Shown here piece after piece: positions 27,027 through 37,042 of a DNA stretch of 64,000 nt (the stretch's first letter is position 1; the number at the start of each line of letters is the position of its first letter). The position numbers and the translations under genes are program-made. Location: positions 1 to 64,000 of the forward strand of contig NZ_JAJUWS010000015.1 in the NCBI RefSeq assembly GCF_021390475.1. The letters are read 5' to 3'. Source of the stretch: Streptomyces sp. ST2-7A (GTDB lineage Bacteria; Actinomycetota; Actinomycetes; Streptomycetales; Streptomycetaceae). Below the pieces are notes generated by a model. The model was not told the DNA's origin, ran no database searches, and worked only from the letters and a program-made list of their open reading frames with translations.

Positions 27027-28324
27027 GACGCCGCCCCCGTTCCCGGCGCGACGGCCTCCCGCGACGTCGCGGTCGCGTCGTCGGGGCCGCTCGGAGCGAC
27101 GGCCTCCGGGGCGTGCAACCAGCAGGCGGCCCAGTGGCCCGGCTCGGGGAGGTCGAAGCGCGGCGGGAGTTCGGTGTGGCAGCGCTCCATGGCGAACGGG
27201 CAGCGCGGATGGAAGCGGCAGCCGGTGGGCGGGGAGATCAGGCTCGGCGGCTCGCCGGTGCCCCGGTCCCGGGAGAGCGGGTCGTCGGCGTCGACCGGGA
27301 TGTCGGGGGTCTCGGGTCCCGTGTCGGAGTCGGTGCCGGCGGCGCTCCCCTCCCGCGCGGTCTTCCCGGTCTTCCCGATGTCGACCGTGCCGCCGGTGTC
27401 GGCCCGGGGGGCGCCGGCCTCCCCGATCGGCACGCCCGCGTCGACGCCGGTGATCCGGTCGGGGTCGGGCGCCGAGGCGACGAGGAGCTGGGTGTAGGGG
27501 TGGGCCGGCCGCTGGGTGACGGTCTCGCTGTCACCGCCCTCCACCATCCGTCCGGCGTACATCACCAGGGTCTCGTCGGCGAAGTAGCGGGCGGAGGCGA
27601 TGTCGTGCGTGATGTAGAGGATCGCCAGGTCCAGGCGTTCCTTCAGGTCGCGCAGCAGGTTGAGGATGCCCAGCCGGATGGAGACGTCCAGCATGGAGAC
27701 GGGTTCGTCCGCGAGCAGCACCTCGGGGTCGGCGGCCATGGCCCGGGCGATGGCCACCCGCTGGCGCTGGCCACCGGAGAGTTCGTGCGGGAAGACGTCC
27801 AGGTAGCGGGCCGCCGGGGTGAGGTGGACACGGCCGAGCAGTTCGGTGAGCGCCTTCTCGGTCTCCGCGGCGCCCTTCCCGACCCGGCCGTGGACACGCA
27901 GCGCGCGGGTGAGGTGATAGCGCACGGTGTGCACCGGGTTCAGTGACCCGAAGGGGTCCTGGAAGATCATCTGCACCCGTCGGCAGTACGCGCGGAAGGC
28001 GCGTCCGCCACGACGGGAGACGGCGGTGCCCCCCAACAGCAGCTCCCCGGAGGTCTCCGGGTGGAGCCGGGCCAGCAACCGGGCCACGGTGGACTTCCCG
28101 GAACCGGACTCCCCGACCACGGCGGTGACCGCGCCCCGGCGCAGGGTCAGCGAGACGTCGTCCACCGCGTGCACGACGGGCCGTTCACCGCGGCCAGGTG
28201 TCCGTACCGAGCGGCGAACGGGGAAGTGTTTGGTGAGCCGACGCGCCTCCAGAACGACCTCGCGGTCGCTTCCGGGTGAACTTCCGGGTGGGCTTCCGGG
28301 TGGAGTGGTGGTCTTCTCCTGCAT
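27023..28324 (-). CDS. ABC importer ATPase, DppF/OppF type, with insertion
   Basis: A 433-residue ATPase: Walker [11 protein letters not shown]-loop [12 protein letters not shown], signature LSGGQRQR, Walker B-type LLADEPVS and ITHD. Between the ATPase core and the C-terminal GCRFHPRCP segment lies an about 70-residue Gly/Thr/Asp-rich low-complexity insertion (about 315-385), absent from typical DppF (about 330 residues). The start at 28324 lacks a strong ribosome site. The gene follows the binding-protein gene after a 228-bp gap holding a hairpin. Confidence 0.9.
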   Translation of the reverse strand: MQEKTTTPPGSPPGSSPGSDREVVLEARRLTKHFPVRRSVRTPGRGERPVVHAVDDVSLTLRRGAVTAVVGESGSGKSTVARLLARLHPETSGELLLGGTAVSRRGGRAFRAYCRRVQMIFQDPFGSLNPVHTVRYHLTRALRVHGRVGKGAAETEKALTELLGRVHLTPAARYLDVFPHELSGGQRQRVAIARAMAADPEVLLADEPVSMLDVSIRLGILNLLRDLKERLDLAILYITHDIASARYFADETLVMYAGRMVEGGDSETVTQRPAHPYTQLLVASAPDPDRITGVDAGVPIGEAGAPRADTGGTVDIGKTGKTAREGSAAGTDSDTGPETPDIPVDADDPLSRDRGTGEPPSLISPPTGCRFHPRCPFAMERCHTELPPRFDLPEPGHWAACWLHAPEAVAPSGPDDATATSREAVAPGTGAAS

Positions 28325-28420
28325 GACGAGGTGGTCTCCAGGGGTGGGGCGGGAACGCGGGGCGCGGCGGATCGCGGCGGCTGTGGCACGACGCCGACGG
28401 GGGGAGACGGCCGGGACCCC

Positions 28421-28456
28421 GGCCCGGCCCACCCCCGTGTCGGGGCGGGCCGGGCC
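28421..28456 (-). other. Intercistronic hairpin after binding-protein gene
   Basis: GGCCCGGCCC (28421-28430) pairs with GGGCCGGGCC (28447-28456), with inner CCCC/GGGG pairing. Such structures after ABC binding-protein genes often stabilise that part of the mRNA and lower downstream expression. Confidence 0.5.
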
Positions 28457-28552
28457 GGTCCCGGTCACGCGGTGGGCGGCAGCGGCGATCGGGCGGTGGG
28501 TCGGGGAACCGGGCGGGGAGGTCCCGCCGAGGGGTTTCCGGCGCCGACCGGG

Positions 28553-30235
28553 TCAGGAGGCCCGCTCCAGGCGCAGCACGATGTCCAGGACGTTGCGCTG
28601 GGTGGGCTGCGGGGGGCCGTAGGGGTCGGACTCGTCGGGCCAGCCCACCCAGTTGCGGGTGTTGTACTGGGCGCCGATCGGACCGGCTACGGTCGGGATG
28701 ACCGGGGCCTCCTCGACGATGATCCGCTGCAGGTCGTACAGCGCCTCGGTGCGCACGTCCTCGTCGGGGGACTCGGCGTACTCGCGCAGGGCCCGGTCCA
28801 CGTCGTCGTTGCGGAAACGGCCGAAGTTACCGCCGGGGGAGGCCTCGCCGAGCGGGCGGTAGACCGCCGGGTCCATCATGTGCTGGTACATGTCGTACGG
28901 GGTGGGACCGGTGTTGGCCCAGTGCAGCGTGGCGTCGAAATCACCGGTGTCCACGGCGTTGCGCCAGGCGTCGACGGTCTGGGTCTCCACCCGGGCGGAG
29001 ATGCCGATCTCCTTGAGGTTGTCCTCGATGATGGAGAGCGCCGTGAGGTAGTCGGACCAGCCCGCGGGGTCGGTCAGGGTCACCGACACCGGCTCGCCGT
29101 CGGGACCGCGCAGCGTGTCACCGTCCAATTCATAATCCGAATCGACGAGTTCGGCACGGGCCGCCTCGACGTCGGGTTCGATGACGACGCCCTGGAACTC
29201 GGGGGCCAGGAAGGGCTCGCCGGCCGGGAGCGGAAGGCCGGTGGGGTTCTCCAGGGCCGGGTAGAGGCCGGCGTGGGCCTGCTCGTGGATGGCCTGGCGG
29301 TCGATCACCAGGGAGACCGCGCGACGCACCGCCGGGTCGTCGAAAGGGGCTCGCTCGGTGTTGAGCCACAGGCCGTGGACCCCCAGGCCGGTGGGAAACC
29401 ACAGGTGGTGGTGCTCGGGGTCGCGGTCCAGATAGATGCGCTCGTGATCCGGCATGAAGACGAAGGACCACTCGGTCTCTCCGTTGGCCAGGGCGGTGGT
29501 CTGCGCGTTGTTGTCGTTGTAGGAGGTGTAGCGCAGTTCCTCGACCTCCGGCAGACCCTTCCAGTAGGAGTCGCGACGGGCCAGGGTGATGGTCTGCGGG
29601 GTGAAGCTCTTGATGACGTAGGGACCGGTACCGACCGGTTCACGGTTGTCGAAGGTCTCGGGAGAGTCCAACTCCGACCAGATGTGCTCGGGGACGATCA
29701 ACGTCTCCAGGATCCGGTTGCGGTTGGTGAACTGCGAGGCCCCGAAGGTCATCGTGACGGTGTCGCCGTCCACCGTGATGTCCTCGAAGGGGATGCTGTA
29801 GCCGTTGAAGGCCGGGGTGTCCCGGATGAGTTCGAAGGTGAACGCCACGTCCTCGGGGCCGAACTCCTCGCCGTCGGACCACTCCGGCCCGTCGACGATG
29901 GTCAGTTCCAGGGCGTGGAAGTTGTCCGACCACTCGTGTCCCGAGGCCAGCCACGGGGCCGGCTCCCGGTCCGGCTGGATGACGTTGGGCATGGCCAGCG
30001 GCTCGTAGATCACCGAGCGGTAGCCGAGCGAGGCGCCGGCGGAGGTGTCCAGGAACGGGTTGCTGTTGTTGGCCTGCGGGCCGTTCGGCATGCCGATGTT
30101 CAGGACGCCGTCATTCTTCGCGGAGGCGTTGCCCGCGTTCTGCGATCCTCCGGAACAGGCCGTGGCGAGGACGCCGAGGGCGAGAAGGGCGGCCGTGACC
30201 GCCGTGGTTCTGCGGGTACGGGGACGAACTCTCAT
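28553..30235 (-). CDS. Peptide/oligosaccharide-type ABC binding lipoprotein
   Basis: A 560-residue family 5 solute-binding protein, lipid-anchored outside the membrane. Signal peptide with lipobox LATACSGG; then the class signatures: [52 protein letters not shown] and [18 protein letters not shown]. The family carries peptides, nickel or, in several bacteria, cello- and laminari-oligosaccharides. Clustering with GH1, GH16 and a LacI regulator favours a beta-glucan oligomer here. ATG 30235 has GGAG. The 238-bp gap to the upstream LacI gene shows no clear operator. Confidence 0.92.
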   Translation of the reverse strand: MRVRPRTRRTTAVTAALLALGVLATACSGGSQNAGNASAKNDGVLNIGMPNGPQANNSNPFLDTSAGASLGYRSVIYEPLAMPNVIQPDREPAPWLASGHEWSDNFHALELTIVDGPEWSDGEEFGPEDVAFTFELIRDTPAFNGYSIPFEDITVDGDTVTMTFGASQFTNRNRILETLIVPEHIWSELDSPETFDNREPVGTGPYVIKSFTPQTITLARRDSYWKGLPEVEELRYTSYNDNNAQTTALANGETEWSFVFMPDHERIYLDRDPEHHHLWFPTGLGVHGLWLNTERAPFDDPAVRRAVSLVIDRQAIHEQAHAGLYPALENPTGLPLPAGEPFLAPEFQGVVIEPDVEAARAELVDSDYELDGDTLRGPDGEPVSVTLTDPAGWSDYLTALSIIEDNLKEIGISARVETQTVDAWRNAVDTGDFDATLHWANTGPTPYDMYQHMMDPAVYRPLGEASPGGNFGRFRNDDVDRALREYAESPDEDVRTEALYDLQRIIVEEAPVIPTVAGPIGAQYNTRNWVGWPDESDPYGPPQPTQRNVLDIVLRLERAS

Positions 30236-30473
30236 GGGTGATCTCCGGGTGTGCGGGTGGATCGGGACGGTGCTTCCGGGCCCGGAACGGGACCGGGCAC
30301 GGAGGTTCGGGGCGCGCGGGAACGACGGCGGTCGCGGTGTGGACGACCGTCGGTTCGGGGCGGCGACGGGCGGTGGACGACCCGGGGCGGGGAAACAGCC
30401 CGGGACGACACGGACGGAGGGGTACGGGACGGTTCGGCAACGCCGTGTGGCGAACCCGGACGATGTCCGCGGG

Positions 30474-31472
30474 TCAGCCGGGGGCCGAGGCGCGGACGAC
30501 CAGTTCGGTGGGCAGGACGACCGGGTCCGGGTCCAGGGGGGCACCGCCCAGATGGCGCAACAGCATCCGGGCGGCGGTCTCCCCCATCGCGTGCATCGGT
30601 TGCCGGACGGTGGTCAGGGGCGGGTCGACCGAGACCGCCAGCGGCAGGTCGTCGAAGCCGACGACCGCGACGTCCTCGGGGACCCGGCGGCCGGCCGCCC
30701 GCAGCGCCCGCAGCGCGCCCACCGCGGTCTGGTCGTTGAGGGCGAAGACGGAGTCGAAGCGGCGGCCGGAGGCCAGCGCGCGCTCCACCGCGGTCTGGCC
30801 GGAGGGCAGGGTGAACTCGCTGTCGACGATCAGGGCGGGATCGTGTCGGACCCCGTACTCGCGCATCACCTCCGAGAAGCCGGTGAGTCGATCGCTGACG
30901 CAGCCGAAGTGCCGGGGACCGGCGACCACCAGCGGGGTCCGGCGTCCGGTCTCCATCAGGTGTCGCGCGGCCGCCGCGCCGCCGGCGGTGTTGGTGGTGG
31001 CCACGGCGGGGAAGGTGGGCCGTTGCCCCTGGTCGTCTATGAGCACCAGCGGCAGTCCCTGCCGGTGCAGGGCCTCGATGGCGGGCAGGGTGTCACCGGG
31101 GACGATCGCCAGCAGCCCGTCGAAGGCCCGGGCGGAGACCTGGCCGGTGAACTGGGCCATCGACGCCTCGCCCCGGTTGCAGGTGAACAGCAACAGCCCG
31201 TACCCGGCGGCCTCCACCACGTCCGCGACCCCCTGGAGCATCTCGCTGACCCAGGGCCAGGTGAGGGAGGGAACGAGGATGGCGAGGGTGCGGCTGTCCC
31301 CGCGGGCCAGCCCCACGGCGCGGGAGCTGGGCACGTAACCCAGTTCGGCGATCACCGTGCGGACCCGGTCCGCGGTTCCCGAATCCACCTCGCCCTTGCC
31401 GTTGAGCACCCGGGAGACCGTCGTCTTGCTGACCGCGGCGGTGCGGGCCACATCGGCGATGGTCACACGCAT
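30474..31472 (-). CDS. LacI-family repressor of the beta-glucan locus
   Basis: A 332-residue repressor: N-terminal HTH (VTIADVARTAAVSKTTVSRV) and hinge helix (SSRAVGLARG), then a periplasmic-binding-protein-like sugar sensor with AVVGFDDLPLA and TTVRQPMHAMG near the end. ATG 31472 has GGGAG. It heads the minus-strand transporter operon and is divergent from the secreted DUF1996/DUF305/GH16 genes; three GAGAGCGCTC palindromes lie in the shared gap. It probably represses both arms until a beta-gluco-oligosaccharide binds. Confidence 0.92.
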   Translation of the reverse strand: MRVTIADVARTAAVSKTTVSRVLNGKGEVDSGTADRVRTVIAELGYVPSSRAVGLARGDSRTLAILVPSLTWPWVSEMLQGVADVVEAAGYGLLLFTCNRGEASMAQFTGQVSARAFDGLLAIVPGDTLPAIEALHRQGLPLVLIDDQGQRPTFPAVATTNTAGGAAAARHLMETGRRTPLVVAGPRHFGCVSDRLTGFSEVMREYGVRHDPALIVDSEFTLPSGQTAVERALASGRRFDSVFALNDQTAVGALRALRAAGRRVPEDVAVVGFDDLPLAVSVDPPLTTVRQPMHAMGETAARMLLRHLGGAPLDPDPVVLPTELVVRASAPG

Positions 31473-31616
31473 GGGAACTCCCGGGGCAGGCGAGGGGGAC
31501 CCGCGTCCGGACGGGACGCGGTACGGCACCGGTTCCGGAACCGGTTCCGGCGGTGGGGGTGCGCGCAGTCAACTCCCCCCGGGCGAGACCGTCAAGACAC
31601 CTCGCGGAAACATTTC

Positions 31617-31630
31617 GGAGAGCGCTCCCC
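31617..31630. promoter_or_regulatory. LacI operator 1 (imperfect)
   Basis: GGAGAGCGCTCCCC, centred on AGCGCT, 145 bp upstream of the LacI gene. It probably controls the minus-strand operon. Confidence 0.7.
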
Positions 31631-31871
31631 CGGCGGAGTCGCCTTCCGAAGTCGAAGCCCCTGGCGTCCGAGGGTTTCCGGAGATCGCCACGAACCCGCC
31701 CCGACCCGCCCCGAGACCATTCTTTATCGCACCTCAACAAGGTTTCGGGAGCCCGTAACCCCCGTCGGGGAAGATGGATCACGATGTCGGGAGCACTCGC
31801 CCCGACAGGTCACCGGAGAGGGAAATGCCGGAAAGATCACCACGGCATCCCCGCGCGGGGGCCATAGCTGT

Positions 31872-31883
31872 GAGAGCGCTCTC
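31872..31883. promoter_or_regulatory. LacI operator 2 (perfect)
   Basis: A perfect 12-bp palindrome GAGAGCGCTCTC in the middle of the 684-bp divergent gap. Confidence 0.78.
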
Positions 31884-32037
31884 CGAAACATCACGGGATC
31901 GTCTCGCGCGAGGACACGCCGGGGACACGATCCATGGCCACCCGATGGGCGTTTTGTTCCGGAACGGCCCGCGAGGTTACGGGTTTTTCCTCACGGCTTG
32001 ACTCATCGCGGGGTGGAACCTATGTTCCACCCCTCAA

Positions 32038-32049
32038 GAGAGCGCTCTC
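32038..32049. promoter_or_regulatory. LacI operator 3 (perfect)
   Basis: A second perfect GAGAGCGCTCTC, 166 bp from operator 2 and 108 bp before the DUF1996 gene. Two identical sites allow looping. Otherwise the gap 31473-32156 shows no gene. Confidence 0.8.
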
Positions 32050-32156
32050 GCGCCTCTCTCTCCAGTCCGCCGGTTCACCCACCCGACACCCGATCGCGAT
32101 TCGCTCGCGCGAAGGACTTCGCACCGGTGCGCCGGACCCCACCGATCAGGAGAACC

Positions 32157-33116
32157 ATGTCCGACTCCCCCACCGCTCCCACCGACCCCGGGACGGCCCC
32201 GGCCGGCGGGGCCCCGGCCGGCCACGCGCGCCGACGCCGGCTGCGCCCGCGCCACGTCGTCCCGGCCGCCATCGTGGTCGCCGCGGCCCTGGGCGCCGGT
32301 CAGCTGATGACCGGCTCCTCCGGCGCACAGGCCGACCCGGGCGCCGAGGTCGCCGCCGACGTGGTGCGCGTCGCCGAGTTCGTCGCCGAGTGCACCTTCA
32401 GCCACCGGCTGCCGGACGACCCGATCGTCTTCCCCAACCTGCCCGGCGCCTCGCACATGCACAGCTTCTTCGGCAACGATGCCGTGGACGCGCACACCAC
32501 CGTCGAGGACCTGCTGCAGGGCGAGAGCAACTGCGACCCCCACGTCGACCTGTCCGGCTACTGGGTCCCGACCCTCTTCGTGGACGGCGAGCCCGTCGAG
32601 CCGGCGACCGCCACCTTCTACTACCTCGGCGAGGGGGTGAACGACGACGTCGTCGCCGACATCCGGCCGATGCCGCCGGGCCTGAAGATGCTCGCGGGCA
32701 ACGCCGTCGCCACCTCCCCCGACGAGGCGTCCTCGCGCTGGTCCTGCCTGCACGCGGGCCACGTGGAGCCCTCCAAGGACTTCGTGGAGTGCCCCCCGGA
32801 CACCATGATGGAGTCCTACCTGGACTTCCCGCAGTGCTGGGACGGTGTCAACCTGGACTCGGCCGACCACAAGAGCCACATGTCCTACCCGGTCGCGGGC
32901 CGGTGCCCGGAGAGCCATCCGGTGCCGGTGCCCAAGCTGCGCCAGGTGCTGCGCTACCCGGTCAACGGCGACCCCTCCCGCTTCGAACTGGCCTCGGGCC
33001 CCGGCTACACCATGCACGGGGACCTGTTCAACGCCTGGCCCGAGGACGAGATGGAGCGTCGGGTGCGCGACTGCATCAACCCGGTCATCAAGTGCGGCCC
33101 CGATGGTCGCCCCTGA
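32157..33116 (+). CDS. Secreted DUF1996 protein
   Basis: A 319-residue exported protein with a basic N-region, one hydrophobic segment (about 36-56; cleavage after AQA likely) and a DUF1996 domain: VAECTFSHRLPDDPIVFP, GASHMHSFFGND, DLSGYWVPTLF, DFPQCWDGVNLDS and HKSHMSYP. The conserved His pairs and Cys suggest metal binding and disulphides. The domain is common beside secreted glucanases of fungi and actinomycetes, but its reaction is unknown. ATG 32157 has AGGAGA. First gene of the rightward arm behind operators 2 and 3. Confidence 0.9.
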   Translation: MSDSPTAPTDPGTAPAGGAPAGHARRRRLRPRHVVPAAIVVAAALGAGQLMTGSSGAQADPGAEVAADVVRVAEFVAECTFSHRLPDDPIVFPNLPGASHMHSFFGNDAVDAHTTVEDLLQGESNCDPHVDLSGYWVPTLFVDGEPVEPATATFYYLGEGVNDDVVADIRPMPPGLKMLAGNAVATSPDEASSRWSCLHAGHVEPSKDFVECPPDTMMESYLDFPQCWDGVNLDSADHKSHMSYPVAGRCPESHPVPVPKLRQVLRYPVNGDPSRFELASGPGYTMHGDLFNAWPEDEMERRVRDCINPVIKCGPDGRP

Positions 33117-33149
33117 CCCCCGCGGTCGGGTGACCGGCGGGGTTCGCCG

Positions 33150-33842
33150 ATGAGCGGACCCCGTCGGGGCGCGGTGCTCCCCCGATCGGCGCGGACGGCC
33201 CGTCCTTCCCTGGTGGTCGCGGTGGTCGCGGTGTCGGTGCTCGTCGGGTGCGGGGGTTCCCCCGCACCCGACGGGCGACCGGATGCCGCCACCACCGACG
33301 GGGGGCACCACGCGGAGCCGGACACCCCGGCGGGCACCCCGGCGTCCGCCGGAGCCGCCGCGCGGGACCGGTTGACCGGATCGGATCTGGCCTGGCTCCA
33401 ACTGATGATCCCCATGAACGACCGCACCCTGCTCCTGCTCGACCTGGTCTCCGAGAGCACCGACGACGACGCCCTCGCCTCCTTCGCCGACCGGCTGGCG
33501 GAAAGCCACCGAACCGAACTGGAGGGGCTGCACGCCCTCCGCGAGGAGGCCGGCGTCCCCGACACCAACCCCCACGAGGGGCACCACATGACCGGCATGG
33601 TCACCGACGGCCGGCTCGCCGAGGTGGCCGCCGAACCGCCCGAACGCTTCGACACCGCCGTCATCGACCTGCTGCGCGAGCACCTGGAGCACTCCCGACT
33701 GGTCTCCTCCGGGTTGCTCGACGCCGGCTCCGACGAGGAGGCGCTGGCCCTGGCCGAAAGCCAGGTCGAGCGCCGCGACGACCAGTTGGCCGAACTCTCC
33801 GGGATCGCCGAACCGCCCGGGCCGCGAACCCCGGAGGGCTGA
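33150..33842 (+). CDS. DUF305-like lipoprotein lacking the His pairs
   Basis: A 230-residue lipoprotein (lipobox VSVLVGCGG) with a ferritin-like four-helix DUF305 fold: DLAWLQLMIPMNDRTLLLLD and EGHHMTGMVTDGRLAEV match the family. The usual metal-binding HH of the first helix is MN here (MIPMN instead of MIPHH), and the second HH site reads EHLEH. It may have lost metal binding or changed function. It follows the DUF1996 gene by 33 bp. ATG/GTG choice at 33150 is supported by the signal peptide. Confidence 0.82.
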   Translation: MSGPRRGAVLPRSARTARPSLVVAVVAVSVLVGCGGSPAPDGRPDAATTDGGHHAEPDTPAGTPASAGAAARDRLTGSDLAWLQLMIPMNDRTLLLLDLVSESTDDDALASFADRLAESHRTELEGLHALREEAGVPDTNPHEGHHMTGMVTDGRLAEVAAEPPERFDTAVIDLLREHLEHSRLVSSGLLDAGSDEEALALAESQVERRDDQLAELSGIAEPPGPRTPEG

Positions 33843-34030
33843 GAGCCCTCCTTCGGCCTTTCGATCCCCCGTCGCGTCCGGACGGGCGGGGCTCACCCGT
33901 CCCACCCGTCCCACCCGTCCGGGCCGGCCCGCACCGCCGCGCCATCCCGCCGCCCCGGCTGCTCATCGCTCATCCCGCACCACCCACGTCACCCGCACCG
34001 CACGGCCTCACGAAAGGAACGGGACGGGAC

Positions 34031-35824
34031 ATGACACCCACCACCGTCGCACCGCCGGGACGCCGCGGATCCCCCCGCCGTCGGCGGACCCGCCCCCTCG
34101 CCGTCGGCATCGCCATGGTCGTGGCGGCCCTCGGCCTCACCCCGCTGACCGCCACCGGCGCCGCCGCCGAGCCGACCCCGATCTCACAGGGCAGACCCGC
34201 CGTCGCCTCCTCCACCGAGTCCGACGCCTTCCCCGCCTCGTCCGCCGTCGACGGCGACCGGGGCACCCGCTGGTCCAGCGCGTTCGCCGACGACCAGTGG
34301 TTGCGCGTGGACCTCGGCGCCCCGGTGGAGATCGAGCGGATCGTGCTCGACTGGGAGACCGCCCACGCGGCCTCCTACGAGATCCAGCTCTCCGACGACG
34401 CACAGGGCTGGACCACCGTCCACGAAGCGACGGACTCCGCGGGCGGAACCGAGGACCTGGAGGTCTCCGGCACCGGCCGCTACGTGCGGATGCGGGGTCT
34501 GGAGCGGGCCACGGAATACGGCTTCTCGCTGTGGGAGTTCGAGGTGCGCGCGGCCGGTGACGGCGGCACCGATCCCGGTCCTGCGCCGGGCGACGAGGTA
34601 CTGCTCTCCCACGGCAGGCCCGGCACCGCCTCCTCCTCCCAGCACGACGGGAACTGCCGGGAGTGCGGCCCCGACAAGGCATTCGACAGCGATCCGGCCA
34701 GCCGCTGGGCCACCGAACCCGAGGTGGGGTGGACCGACCCCGGCTGGATCGCCGTGGATCTCGGCGCGCCCGCCGAGATCAGCCGGGTCGTCCTGCAGTG
34801 GGACCCGGCCCACGCCCGCTCCCACGAGATCCAGCTCTCGGACGACGGTCAACGGTGGCGCACCGTGTGGTCCACCACCGAGGGGCGCGGGCTGATGGAG
34901 ACCATCCACATCCCGGCGGACGACAACACCGGTCGTCACGTGCGGATGTACGGCACCGAGCGGGCGGGCCCCTACGGCTACTCCCTGTGGGAGTTCTCGG
35001 TGTACGGCACCGGTGGGGACCCGATCGCGCCGCCGCCGCTGCCGCCGAACCCGGGAGAGCCCTTGGAACTGGTGTGGAGCGACGAGTTCGAGGGCCCGGC
35101 GGGCAGCGTCCCGGACCCGACCAAATGGCGCTCGGACCCCGGCGTGGGGCAGAACAACGAGCTGCAGTACTACACCGAGGGCGACAACGCCCTGCTGAAC
35201 GGCGAGGGCCAACTGGTGATCGAGGCCCGGCGGCAGGAGACGCCGGGCACCACCTGCCCGGTGGACCCGCTGTCGGGCAGCACGACCTGCCAGTACACCT
35301 CGGGTCGCATCAACACCCACGGCCTGCTCGACTTCGCCTACGGCCGGGTGGAGGCCCGGATCAAGGTCTCCAGCACCCGGGGGCACTGGCCCGCCTTCTG
35401 GATGTTGGGCTCCTCGTTCTTCGAGGACGGTCGTCCCTGGCCGCACGTCGGGGAGATCGACATCATGGAGCACATCGGCTCCGAACCGAACGTCGTCCAC
35501 TCCACGCTGCACGCCCCGGCGTACTTCGGCGGCGGCGGGTACGGGTCCTCGTTCTCCCTGCCCGAGGGGCAGTCCTTCGGTGACGATTTCCACCTCTACG
35601 CGCTGGACTGGAACAGCGAGGGGATGATCTTCACCGTGGACGGCCACGTCGTGCACACCGTGGACCGGGAGGAGTTGGAGACCACGGTGGGCCCGTGGGT
35701 CTTCGACGGGAGGTTCTTCCTCATCCTCAACAGCGCCGTCGGCGGCGACTGGCCCGGTCCGCCGGACTCCTCCAGCGTCTTCCCGCAGCGGATGGCGGTC
35801 GACTGGGTACGCGTTTATCAGTGA
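34031..35824 (+). CDS. Secreted GH16 glucanase with two F5/8-type C domains
   Basis: Extracellular endo-beta-1,3-(1,4-)glucanase of 597 residues. Signal peptide with Arg-rich N-region ends near ATGAAA; two discoidin/F5/8C carbohydrate-binding domains follow (about 50-175 and 190-330, each ending in YGxSLWEF); after a Pro linker, the GH16 domain (about 345-597) holds the catalytic GEIDIMEHIG (nucleophile and acid/base Glu) and PAFWMLG. The laminarinase subfamily is favoured by WWS-like spacing and the absence of agarase or lichenase inserts, but specificity is inferred. A 188-bp gap separates it from the DUF305-like gene. Confidence 0.94.
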   Translation: MTPTTVAPPGRRGSPRRRRTRPLAVGIAMVVAALGLTPLTATGAAAEPTPISQGRPAVASSTESDAFPASSAVDGDRGTRWSSAFADDQWLRVDLGAPVEIERIVLDWETAHAASYEIQLSDDAQGWTTVHEATDSAGGTEDLEVSGTGRYVRMRGLERATEYGFSLWEFEVRAAGDGGTDPGPAPGDEVLLSHGRPGTASSSQHDGNCRECGPDKAFDSDPASRWATEPEVGWTDPGWIAVDLGAPAEISRVVLQWDPAHARSHEIQLSDDGQRWRTVWSTTEGRGLMETIHIPADDNTGRHVRMYGTERAGPYGYSLWEFSVYGTGGDPIAPPPLPPNPGEPLELVWSDEFEGPAGSVPDPTKWRSDPGVGQNNELQYYTEGDNALLNGEGQLVIEARRQETPGTTCPVDPLSGSTTCQYTSGRINTHGLLDFAYGRVEARIKVSSTRGHWPAFWMLGSSFFEDGRPWPHVGEIDIMEHIGSEPNVVHSTLHAPAYFGGGGYGSSFSLPEGQSFGDDFHLYALDWNSEGMIFTVDGHVVHTVDREELETTVGPWVFDGRFFLILNSAVGGDWPGPPDSSSVFPQRMAVDWVRVYQ

Positions 35825-35859
35825 GTCACGGCGGGTGATCCGCGCCCGGTGATCCACCG

Positions 35860-35888
35860 CCGGTGATCCGCTTCCCCGGGATCACCGG
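35860..35888 (+). terminator. Terminator after GH16 gene
   Basis: A 10-bp stem (CCGGTGATCC / GGATCACCGG, 9-nt loop) within a run of three GGTGATCC direct repeats. Confidence 0.65.
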
Positions 35889-35898
35889 TCGCCACCTC

Positions 35899-35935
35899 CC
35901 CGGGGGTCGGGAGCGCGCCCTCCCCGACCCCCGGG
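35899..35935. terminator. Terminator between GH16 and second LacI gene
   Basis: A 13-bp perfect stem (CCCGGGGGTCGGG and its complement, 11-nt loop), 22 bp from the LacI stop. Confidence 0.7.
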
Positions 35936-35956
35936 CTCGCCGTTTCCCGGCCCGCC

Positions 35957-37042
35957 TCACCCGCTCTCGCGCACCACCAGCGTCGGGTGGAAGACCACCG
36001 AGGGCGGCGTCCCCTCCCCCGGTTCGGCGATTCGTCGCAGCAACAGCCGTGCCATCTCCGCCGCCATCTCCTCCACCGGCTGGCGCACCGTGGTGAGCGG
36101 CGGCTCGCAGGCGGCGGCCACGGAGTTGTCGTCGAAGCCGATCACCGCGATGTCCCCCGGTACCCGCCGGTCCAGGCGGTGCAGCGCCGCCAACGCGCCG
36201 GAGGCCATCAGGTCGGAGGCGGCGAAGACAGCGTCGAGGTCGGGGTGGTCGGCCATCAGCCGGCGCATGCAGCGTTCGCCCGACTCGCGGGTGAAGTCCC
36301 CTTCCGCGCAGGGCACCTCCACCACGCCGGCGGCGGCCATCGCCGCCCGGAAACCGGCCAGTCGTTCCTGGCCCGCCGGCATGTCCGAGGGGCCGGAGAT
36401 GGTCGCCGGTCGCCGCCGTCCCTCGGCCAACAGGCGGTCCGCGGCCAGCCGGGCACCGGTGAACTGGTCGAGGTCCACATAGGTGAGGGCCACCGGGACC
36501 GCCGGACGCCCGGCGAGGACCACCGGCAGGCCGGTACCGGCCAACCGGGCCGGGAGGGAGTCGCCGGGGTGGGAGGAGATCAGCACGACCCCGTCCACGT
36601 GTCCCCGCCGCAGATAGCCGGCCAACTGCTCGCGGGAGGGTTCGTCGTCGGCGAGCATCAGGCTCAGCTGGATCCCTTTCGGGCGCAGGACGCCCAGCAG
36701 CCCGGTGACCACCCGCCCGAAATAGGGATCGGTGAACATCCTGCCGACGAACGGGCCGGAGACGTCCCGGTCCTCGCGCTCGGAGACCACCAGGGCCACG
36801 GAGTCCGTGCGGCGGGTCACCAGGGAGCGGGCCGCGCGGTTGGGGACGTATCCCGTCTCCGCGATGGCGCGCTCCACCCGGGCGCGCAGGCCGGGGTCGA
36901 CGGTGGGTTCGTCGTTGATCACGCGGGAGACGGTGGCCCGGGACACCCCGGCGGCCCGCGCCACGTGTTCCAGCGTGACGGACCGACCGTCGGCGGAAGC
37001 GGGGCCGGGGTCGGGATCGGGATCGGGGGAATGCGAGGTCAT
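35957..37042 (-). CDS. LacI-family regulator
   Basis: A 361-residue repressor: HTH VTLEHVARAAGVSRATVSRV, hinge NRAARSLVTRRT, and a C-terminal sugar-binding domain with FGRVVTGLLGVLRPKG, VDGVVLISSHPGD, IAVIGFDDNSVA and TTVRQPVEEMA. A Ser/Asp/Pro repeat tail of about 20 residues starts the protein. ATG 37042 has only a weak ribosome site. It is convergent with GH16, so it may regulate genes elsewhere. No operator matching the GAGAGCGCTCTC sites was seen at its own start. Confidence 0.9.
   Translation of the reverse strand: MTSHSPDPDPDPGPASADGRSVTLEHVARAAGVSRATVSRVINDEPTVDPGLRARVERAIAETGYVPNRAARSLVTRRTDSVALVVSEREDRDVSGPFVGRMFTDPYFGRVVTGLLGVLRPKGIQLSLMLADDEPSREQLAGYLRRGHVDGVVLISSHPGDSLPARLAGTGLPVVLAGRPAVPVALTYVDLDQFTGARLAADRLLAEGRRRPATISGPSDMPAGQERLAGFRAAMAAAGVVEVPCAEGDFTRESGERCMRRLMADHPDLDAVFAASDLMASGALAALHRLDRRVPGDIAVIGFDDNSVAAACEPPLTTVRQPVEEMAAEMARLLLRRIAEPGEGTPPSVVFHPTLVVRESG

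Noticed and set aside
30045..32156. Long plus-strand open frame running into the DUF1996 gene
   Set aside because: Only the part from 32157 has a signal peptide and domain; the rest is antisense to the binding-protein and LacI genes and crosses their operators.
35838..35888. Repeated GGTGATCC as operator array of the second LacI
   Set aside because: The repeats lie downstream of both convergent genes and take part in a terminator-like hairpin.
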